Assembly (NCBI GenBank): GCA_902702965.1
Contig: CACRXP010000002.1
Coordinates: 3,024,506 to 3,088,505, forward strand
Direction: 5' to 3'
DNA length: 64,000 nt
From: Spirometra erinaceieuropaei
Taxonomy: Eukaryota > Platyhelminthes > Cestoda > Diphyllobothriidea > Diphyllobothriidae
Part shown: positions 57,185 through 64,000 of the stretch, piece by piece
How positions within the stretch are numbered: position 1 is the first letter of the stretch
Layout: every line of letters starts with the position of its first letter
Translations under genes and position numbers: made by a program
Notes under the pieces: model-generated
The model's database searches: none
What the model was told of the DNA's origin: nothing
What the model saw: only the letters and a program-made list of their open reading frames with translations

Positions 57185-57840
57185 CTCAGAGGCCATCTGG
57201 TCCTGGACACTACTCAAAGTCCTCGCGCCTAAACAGTTAGACAAGGCGCTCGACGCTGATCTTGACGCCGATCTTCCCTTTGACACGCTTTGCCAACGCT
57301 TGGCTTACTTGTTCAGCCAAACGTACTCCTTCGGCGATGGAGCAGTTGCAGCAACGGCGATTGAAACCAGACGAAACCCTTAACCAGCTGGTGGAAGATC
57401 TGGAGCGCCTGACAACTGTCCCGTTCCCCTCTCTGGGCTCCGCCGACAAGGACAATACCGTACTTTATCATTTTATAAACGCGCTGCCGTCATCCGACCT
57501 TGCCCGCTCACTGTTGTTGCAGCCGCCGAACAATTTTCAAGAGGCCGTCACCAGGGCCGAACGCTACATGCGATTGTGTCCCTCAACCTCCCGTCCCCTT
57601 CCCCCTGAAGACGCACACGTTCGAGATGCCCACCCTACGCCCGCGGGACGAGGTACCTTCTATCCCCCACGACGTTTCAGAGGCCAAATGCGGCCACCCT
57701 TCAATCGTCGACGAGAACCGTTTCGCCGGCCAGGTGGGCAAATGTTTCCCAGCAACCACGTATGCACCTGCCAAAGGAAAACGGGTACGGTCTCTATTAC
57801 TTCTTGCACCAGCTCTACTTTATCAGTTACTCCTTTTTAT
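56904..57840 (+). pseudogene. Gypsy-type gag (frameshifted)
   Basis: The start is the ATG at 56904 (PKSKTNRPG follows); the five codons before it are LTR/leader sequence. A basic, Pro-rich N-terminus is followed by a capsid-like segment: DDGTESFTVWLRRAKFYL (about 57123-57176) and PFDTLCQRLAYLFSQTYSFG (about 57277-57336). Near 57336-57350 the frame changes; MEQLQQRRLKPDETLNQLV and NALPSSDLARSLLLQPPNNF continue in the +1 phase to about 57760. An Arg/Pro-rich region follows (57640-57730). I do not see a standard CCHC zinc knuckle; only scattered Cys (HVCTCQRK at about 57756-57779) remain where it would be, next to a second frame change. Gag forms the virus-like particle; this copy cannot make an intact one. 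Confidence 0.75.
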
Positions 57841-60800
57841 ACCACATTAGCCGTTGCTGGTCGGACTGTACGGGAGCGACGGTATCCCTAGTTAACCCAC
57901 GGGTCTTAAAACCGGGTATCCACCGCCAGCGTAATGACACCCCCCACCCAGGGAGATTGACCACGGCCGACGGATCACGCTTAATACACCACGGGACCCT
58001 ACCGCTCACCGTGACGCTCCCCTATTTCACAGCCGAACATAGCTTTATCATAACACCCCATCTCACGTGGGACATACTCCTCGGGACTGATTTCCTCGCG
58101 CGCTACGAATGCCACATCGGTGTACGGAATAGGAGAGTTGAGTTCCGACATACCGACCGGGAAGGTCCGGCTAAGCCCCAGATAGTGGGCGAAACGGCTG
58201 CCTGTGCCGCAATCCAAGCGGCAGTCCAAATTCCTCCGACGTCCATTGACGACATATTACCCACGACAGATCGGGCCGATGTAGAGACGGAGACACTCAA
58301 ACGGATGTTACTGGGGTTTCACGATGTCTATGCGTGGGACGAGTATACGCTGGGCAGAACCAGTTGCATACGACATGCTATTGAAACCGGCACAGCGAAA
58401 CCAATTTGGCAACCACCACGGCGCATTCCAGCCCATTTGCAGAAGGAGGTCGATACGTTATTAGATAGTATGTTGGCGACGGAGGTGATAAAACCCTCCC
58501 GTTCGCCTTGGGCATCACCAGTAACTTTAGTTCCCAAGAAAGACGGCAAAATACGTTTCTGTATCGACTACCGACGCTTGAATGCAGTGACCACACGAGA
58601 TTTCTTCCCTCTACCACGTATCGAGTGTACACTTGATACCTTAGCTGGGTCCCGATGGTTCTCCACTTTGGACCTAAAGTCCGGCTATTGACAAGTGGAA
58701 GTAGAACCGGCAGACCGCCAAAAAACGGCGTTCATCCTCCCACAAGGATTGTACGAATTCGAAACGATGCCTTTCGGTCTCTGTAACGCGGCTGCAACAT
58801 TCCAGCGGCTAAAACAGGCAGTGTTGTCACACCTTTATCCGCGCCAGTGCCTCATATACCTCGACGACGTTATTGTCTTCGACAAAACTATCGCCCAGCA
58901 TCACGATAATCTACGCGCCGTGCCCCAAGCGTTGCGCCAAGCCGACCTTACGTTTAACCCACAGAAGTGTCAATTCCTTCGAGAGAGGGTTAACTACCTA
59001 GGACACGAAGTCAGCCCGTCGGGTATCAAAGTCTCAGCCGAAAAGGCGGGAGCTATTCTCACTTGGCCGACGCCAAACTCCACCACGGTAGTCAGAAGTT
59101 TTATCGGGTTGGCGTCCTATTACAGACGGTTTATTCAGGATTTTGCAGGTATTGCGCGTCCGTTACACCGCCTTACAGAAAAGGGGCGCGAATTTCGTTG
59201 GACGAACGAATGCCAGGCCGCGTTTGACGAGCTGAGAACCCGCCTGTCGAGAGCACCGATACTTATGCTCCGTAATACCACCGACACGGCGCCACCCTTC
59301 GTACTTGACACGGATGTCATTGCCTTCGCCATGGGAGGTGTCCTTTCGCAAACCGACGATAACGGCCTAGAACGCGTTATCTGTTTCGCTAGCAAAACAC
59401 TCACCAAGCCACAACGAAATTACTGCACATATCGACGTGAACTATTGGCCATAGTCACCTTCGTTAAACAATTTCGGCCATATCTGCTAGGTAAGCCGTT
59501 CGTCATACGCTCCGATCATAAGGCTCTGCAATGGCTACAAAACATGAAGGACGCAGAGGGTCAACTGGCTTGCTGGCAGGAAATGCCACAGGAATATCAT
59601 TTCACTTGTACATACCGCCCCGGGAAACAGCACGGCAACGCCGACGCCTTGTCTCGACGGCCGACAACGCCAGCCACACACGATGAAGACCTCGCGATAG
59701 GCGAAATCAACGCCATTTACGCCAGTGAACCAGCTAGACACCATTGGGCAATAGCCCAGAGCACAGACCCGGATACCGCAGTAGTTTACGACCACCTGTT
59801 AAACCGGCGACACCGTCCTACAGATGATGAATTTCGTGGGTCATCAGAAGAAGCACATATACTGCGGAGCCAGTAGCCACGGCTGCATATCGACGAAGAT
59901 ATCCTTCTCATTAAGGACGAGAGCACAAAAACCGACAGAGTAGTAGTATCAGGCAGCCTCGTACACGTGGTCCTCACGGATCTACACAACGAGTTAGGCC
60001 ACTTTGGGCAAGCCAAGACAGAAGCCGCCACTCGGCAACGATTTTGGTGGCCCCATCTACGAGAACACGTCGCCACTTTCTGCAACACATGCACCACGTG
60101 CGCTAAGTTCAAGGCACCAAGACAACTTCCACGTGCACCGTTGCAACCCATGCACACTAGCTCTCCGTTCCAGCGGCTGGGCCTTGACATCATTGCCCCC
60201 TCCCCTTTACGACAACCGGCCATCGGTTCATACTGGTGATGGTAGATTATTTCACCAAATGGGCAGAGGCTGTGCCGCTATTGCGAAAAGACGCAGTGTC
60301 GCTCACCAATGCAACCTTCAACAACTGGATTTGCCGGTTCGGTGTTCCGTTGTCAATACATTCCGACTACGGGGCTAACTTCGACAGTAAACTGCTGCAA
60401 GAGGTCTGTGACCTCCTCGATATCTACAAGACCCGCAACACTCCAGCACATACCGAAGGCAACGGATTGGTGGAACGAACCAACCGCACACTGAATCAAC
60501 TGTTGAAGGCGTTCGCCGAAGACCATCATCCCCACGACTGGGATAAACGCCTACCGTGTGCCATGATGGCGTACCGTGCTAACACACACGCGTCAAATGA
60601 CTACCCACCTTTCTTTATGCTAACAGGACGTCAATTTCGCCTTCCCGCAGATTCACGATTCCCACAACCCGCCGCAAACGAATACGCACCAGATAGCTAC
60701 ATATGGCATCTGCAGGATTTGCTACGCTCCACCTACACCCTCGCACGTAACCACCTAGGAGCGGCCGCCGAACGACAAAAAAACATACTTTGATCGACAG

Positions 60801-61184
60801 GTCCACGGCGACCCCTACCAACTAGGCGATCTGGTTTGGCGTTTCCGGCCAGTACCGCCCTTAGGGACGGCGGCCAAGTTCTTTCACCCGTGGGAAGGAC
60901 CATTCGTTGTTGTCGACGTCATACACCCCATCACGTATGCATTGCGTGATGCTTCACACCCCGATGGACCCACCTTCACCACCCATTTCGTCAAGCTAAA
61001 ACCTTACAGAAGAGGGCTACCCACTGCCACCGCGGACGTAACCCCCATCATTCCCCCACATTTAGTCCCCACCACAGTGGTTGAAGAAACAGTGGGCGTG
61101 GCCCAACGAGACAGCCCTGCGGACAGGGCTGAAAAACGGGCGAGCGGGAAAAAAGGAGGCGGGAGATTTCGCGCCGTGGTTTGA
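57762..61184 (+). pseudogene. Gypsy-type pol polyprotein (protease, RT, RNase H, integrase), broken
   Basis: Protease: the active-site region reads DCTGATVSLV (57864-57893) where a D-S/T-G-A box is expected; the second motif WDILLGTDFL is near 58067-58096. Reverse transcriptase, about 58350-58900: SPWASPVTLVPKKDGKIRFC, LPRIECTLDTL, then TGA at 58689-58691 where LDLKSGY is normally followed by Trp, then MPFGLCNAAATFQR and an intact YLDD box (58857-58868). RNase H, about 59280-59660, keeps Asp/Glu positions (RRELLAIV, IRSDHKALQW, NADALSRRP). TAG at 59874-59876 interrupts the link to integrase. Integrase: H-H-C-C finger (HNELGH ... CNTCTTC, 59985-60105), core Asp in RLGLDII (about 60178), Asp in HSDYG (60360), Glu in ERTNRT (60474), and a GPFVVVDV-type C-terminal module (about 60899). 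A one-base loss near 60228 and an A-run change near 60778 shift the frame. The last 17 codons lie inside repeat L; the stop is at 61182-61184. Confidence 0.85.
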
Positions 61185-61737
61185 GTGCGTCTTCTCTCTG
61201 GTATTTCAGGTGAGGACAGCGAACGTGAGCAAGGAAACGCCCAAAACCCCGTGGATATCGTCCCTCCGGATCTACCTCCCTGACCAGCAAGTGTTTCCTC
61301 TTCCTCCCTTTACCCCCTGGAACTTTCCGCGCCTCTGACCCCCTTTGTTCTTCCGTTTTCATACCCCCACCCTTTTTTCAATATATCGTTTACCTGTTAC
61401 ATCTTCTTTGACTGTTCGGATCACACCTGTACGTTGAGACGTTGTCTGGTCACCTGATGCCAAAATCTAAGACCAACCGTCCAGGAAAGGTGAAAACGGC
61501 CCCACCCCCATCTCCTCGTATTCAGCGAGTCGACGTAAGTCAGGAACCAGTCTCCAAGCTGAAGCCCCAGGACGGTCCGCCTACTACAGTGGTGGCAGCG
61601 CAACGACCATGCCCACTACCCCTGCACATGTCTGGCAACAAAATAAACACAACGCGCAACGTTGACATACCACCCGACGATGGTACCGAGTCTTTTACGG
61701 TGTGGCTCAGACGTGCGAAGTTTTATTTGCGGGAGAT
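61131..61737 (+). repeat. Repeat L, 3' copy: LTR-like region plus a second gag start
   Basis: Starts inside the last codons of pol and repeats 56578-57184 almost exactly. It contains a second gag ATG at 61457 and about 93 gag codons, then breaks at GGGAGATGTC into block X. A normal 3' LTR would stop before the gag start, so this is the start of a second, truncated internal region or a recombination product. Confidence 0.8.
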
Positions 61738-61743
61738 GTCAGT

Positions 61744-62029
61744 TGTGGTCAACTAAAAACCAACCTTTCTATTAGACATATTCCATTTATAGAGGTTAAC
61801 TTTAAAAAGAGCCAGGACCAGACTTATGACAGACTATGTTGGAAAAAAAATCGAATTCCGAGGCCAGCCCATAGGATGGCAGACATTCACACCGACCTTG
61901 GAATTCATATCTCGCGCACCTGTTATTACTACTACTAGTCTATTAAGTTGGCTTGAAAGACGGATTAGTAGTTCTGGAATCCAGTTAGTGTTTCGCTTGC
62001 AAGAAGGAGTAAAAAAAAGTGGGCATACT
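61744..62029 (+). repeat. Block X, 3' copy, after the Gypsy-type element
   Basis: Same orientation as the copy at 56256-56540. In the frame of 61756-61938 it is open except for the terminal TAG (61936-61938), whereas the 5' copy has an additional TAA three codons earlier. Its downstream flank (CTTTCTCACGACTAAATCC) differs from that of the 5' copy. Confidence 0.75.
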
Positions 62030-63790
62030 TTCTCACGACTAAATCCGTCGCGGTGTATGGACAACTGAATGTTACAGATGGAATGAATTAGTGACGCAAA
62101 CTGTTCTCAGGACGGTGAGTTTATCTAGGGTCCTCAAAGTTTCTCCGAAGTGTGGAATTTTTACGGGTATAACTTAGAGGCCAAGCACCACTGTACTTTT
62201 CCCCAAAAGGTGTGCAAGTATGAACTCAGGTTAAGCAGGCTAATTTGATTTTAGTGGAAGTGCATGTTCGGGTAAGAGTAAAGGCAGTGGTCAAAACTTA
62301 TTGGCGCGCAAGAAGACAAAGCAGAAACACTGGGACCACATCAAATTGGACAAAATCATGGAGTAGTTGGTAGGCGAGGAGAGCCCGACAATAACCGATG
62401 AAAACACTCAAAACAAATACCAGGGGACATAATATGTAAGTCATGAATTCGGAGAAATAAATCGCTTTTATCTAAAGATGTGCACAGACAATCTTCCGAT
62501 TGAATAGCTTATAATTTTTTTTACTAATTTGAGTTAGTTTGAATCTGAAGCTCCGCGTCTTAGCACTCGAAATGAACAAAAAGTCTTGCCACGAATCCCT
62601 TAGTAGGATAAAAGGTTAGGCTTTAATATTTGCGGGATTTAGCGAACTGCCGATCACCGACATGAAGACAAAGAAGGCAAGCATACAGAGAGTATAGTTC
62701 GTAAGGTTTGCAACTGTTAACAGTCATGTCTCAATATAATTTTCAGCACTACCACGTCTGCCTAGCACAGCTTATTCAGTTTATTTGGAATAGATAATAG
62801 CTAAGACCTTTGAAATCCCCACTGATCACATGTCAGTTCATTTGAAACAACTGCACACTGACAATGAAGATTTTGCTCTTAAAAAGCCCTTGCATGATTT
62901 AAGTAACACCGTCCACCGGAAAAAATTTCTGGGGTTCACGGGGCATTCAGTTCGGGTTCAGACTCTCGATAAAAAACGGGGGACATAAACAATCCTAAAT
63001 AAAAAGTCTCGAAGACCCCATTTGGCGCGAAAATGTTCGCATGAGATTTTAGTTTGCCAGAAATTAACTGTCATACAAATGCTTCTCCTCCGAAACTTAC
63101 GATAGTCATACATACTACTTGTCTTCCGAATTTGTCTTAACTAGTTCTTTCAGTGATCAGAAGTGACAGTATATCAGATTTGGGTTTTACTAGTGGCATC
63201 CACCTTCTACTTACGCATTTCTATCAAGAACCTTTTACGATGGACCACGCAATGATTCACCGTCCTCCATCAGTTTCTGCGTGTTTTCTCTTGGTAACGA
63301 AGAATTACCATAGAACTTTACAAACATTCTAGATTGCGGGCCAAATTCTTTGCCCACCGGCTGGTTGGGGGATGTAACAAATTGCCGAACTCCGTTGTCT
63401 TAGCGGAAACCTTTGAGACCTTCCAAATAAGACTAGATAAATTTACACTTTATGGTCAAACATTTACATGATATCATTGACTGGCATAACTGCTATGTAA
63501 ATATCAGCATGTTTTTTTCATACGTCTATCTGTAAATTGGGTTTTCCAAGGCTCTGCCTCTATCCCTCATATATACTGAATTAAACTGTTGCGATATTTT
63601 CAAAAACAATGACCCAACTATTTCAGATAATTACTGTGGTGCATACCGGAAGGTCTTCTCGACCTAATTCCATGGAAGATGTCTAGCTCAAATACTGTTT
63701 CTTCCTGTATTTCGTGCTTTCTTTTAAATAAACTAAAGAAGCTCCATAGGTAGCGTAGGGACTAATCCATAACCTCCTTATTGATTTATT
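62030..63790. other. Unassigned A/T-rich stretch
   Basis: No gene, RNA or named repeat recognised. Confidence 0.5.
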
Positions 63791-63794
63791 AAAG

Positions 63795-64000
63795 AATTGC
63801 CATGGGTGGTCTCACCAGGTACTATTTCTTCAATCAACACCGACTACTGTTCTTCAATGCTTCCATTTGGTCCAGTCCCAACTTCATTAAAGGAAATGCG
63901 ACTGAAGATATCTGATGCTGTGCTACCCATCCCTTACTCGACCGCCGTCATTTCATGGGCAGCAGTTTTTTTCTCCTGAGCCTCAGAAACTATAAAAGAA
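63795..64000 (+). mobile_element. LINE 3' UTR, second copy, cut by the window end
   Basis: GGGTGGTCTCACCAGGTACT, AACTTCATTAAAGGAAATGC, GATATCTGATGCTGTGCTAC and GTTTTTTTCTCCTGAGCCTC follow the order of the 3' UTR at 30.8-31.0 kb. The coding part expected upstream is absent, so this is a strongly 5'-truncated insertion. The open frame 63797-63979 is UTR sequence. Confidence 0.65.

Larger units (their letters stand above)
56578..61447 (+). mobile_element. Gypsy-type (Metaviridae) LTR retrotransposon, CsRn1-like, degenerate
   Basis: Gene order is gag - protease - reverse transcriptase - RNase H - integrase, the Gypsy order, with no envelope frame after integrase. The LTR-like region is short (about 310 bp) and the internal region about 4.2 kb. 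Sequence character (pol motifs, lack of env, length) suits the CsRn1-type Gypsy elements known from flukes and tapeworms; that assignment is by resemblance only. The copy carries two in-frame stops and about four frameshifts but its two L repeats differ by under 1%, so it inserted fairly recently or was homogenised. Confidence 0.8.

Noticed and set aside
61185..62029. Envelope gene after integrase
   Set aside because: The sequence after pol is repeat L and block X; no signal peptide, transmembrane or glycoprotein-like frame is visible.
1..64000. CRISPR array, prokaryotic operons, rRNA genes
   Set aside because: No regularly spaced short repeats, no ribosome-binding-site-led gene runs and no rRNA-like conserved blocks were seen on either strand.

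Overview
The window is repeat-dominated eukaryotic DNA, most likely from a flatworm and plausibly a large-genome tapeworm. There are no compact operons or bacterial genes. The repeats are tRNA-headed SINEs, Penelope-like elements with GIY-YIG endonuclease, RTE-like and other non-LTR retrotransposon tails, a Merlin (ISXO2-type) transposase remnant, a Gypsy-type LTR retroelement of the kind known in trematodes and cestodes, and internal CCCTAA-like arrays. The organism call is inference from this mix; the sequence does not prove a species.

Layout: 1-0.6 kb is a SINE 3' part joined to a Penelope-like endonuclease remnant. 0.7-13 kb holds copies of a ~1 kb palindromic family (called FB here), the R3 repeat, head-to-head SINEs, a tRNA-like sequence near 7.1 kb, a CCCTAA-bearing repeat near 10 kb, and an orphan reading frame (11.7-12.2 kb) beside a large inverted repeat (12.2-13.1 kb). 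13.6-22.1 kb carries an RTE-like reverse-transcriptase tail, two Penelope-like remnants, the R2 repeat and the Merlin remnant. 24.3-37.1 kb is a nest: R3 inside the R5 repeat, a LINE tail inside an FB copy, and R2 plus half an FB inside another FB copy. 39-42.6 kb contains several small foldback units with CCCTAA-like cores. 43.8-56.2 kb is mostly unassignable. 56.25-62.03 kb is the Gypsy-type element bracketed by a second direct repeat. The window ends in another copy of the LINE 3' UTR.

I find no intact host gene. Every recognisable coding stretch is broken by stops or frameshifts. The best non-transposon coding candidate is the minus-strand frame at 11.69-12.18 kb, which has one in-frame stop. 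The most informative observations are structural: who is inserted in whom, which segments are inverted, and which repeated block (X, flanking the Gypsy element) has a codon-like substitution pattern.

Repeat names used here (FB, R2, R3, R5, R6, R7, L, X) are local labels, not database names. All comparisons were made by eye, so boundaries are approximate unless stated.
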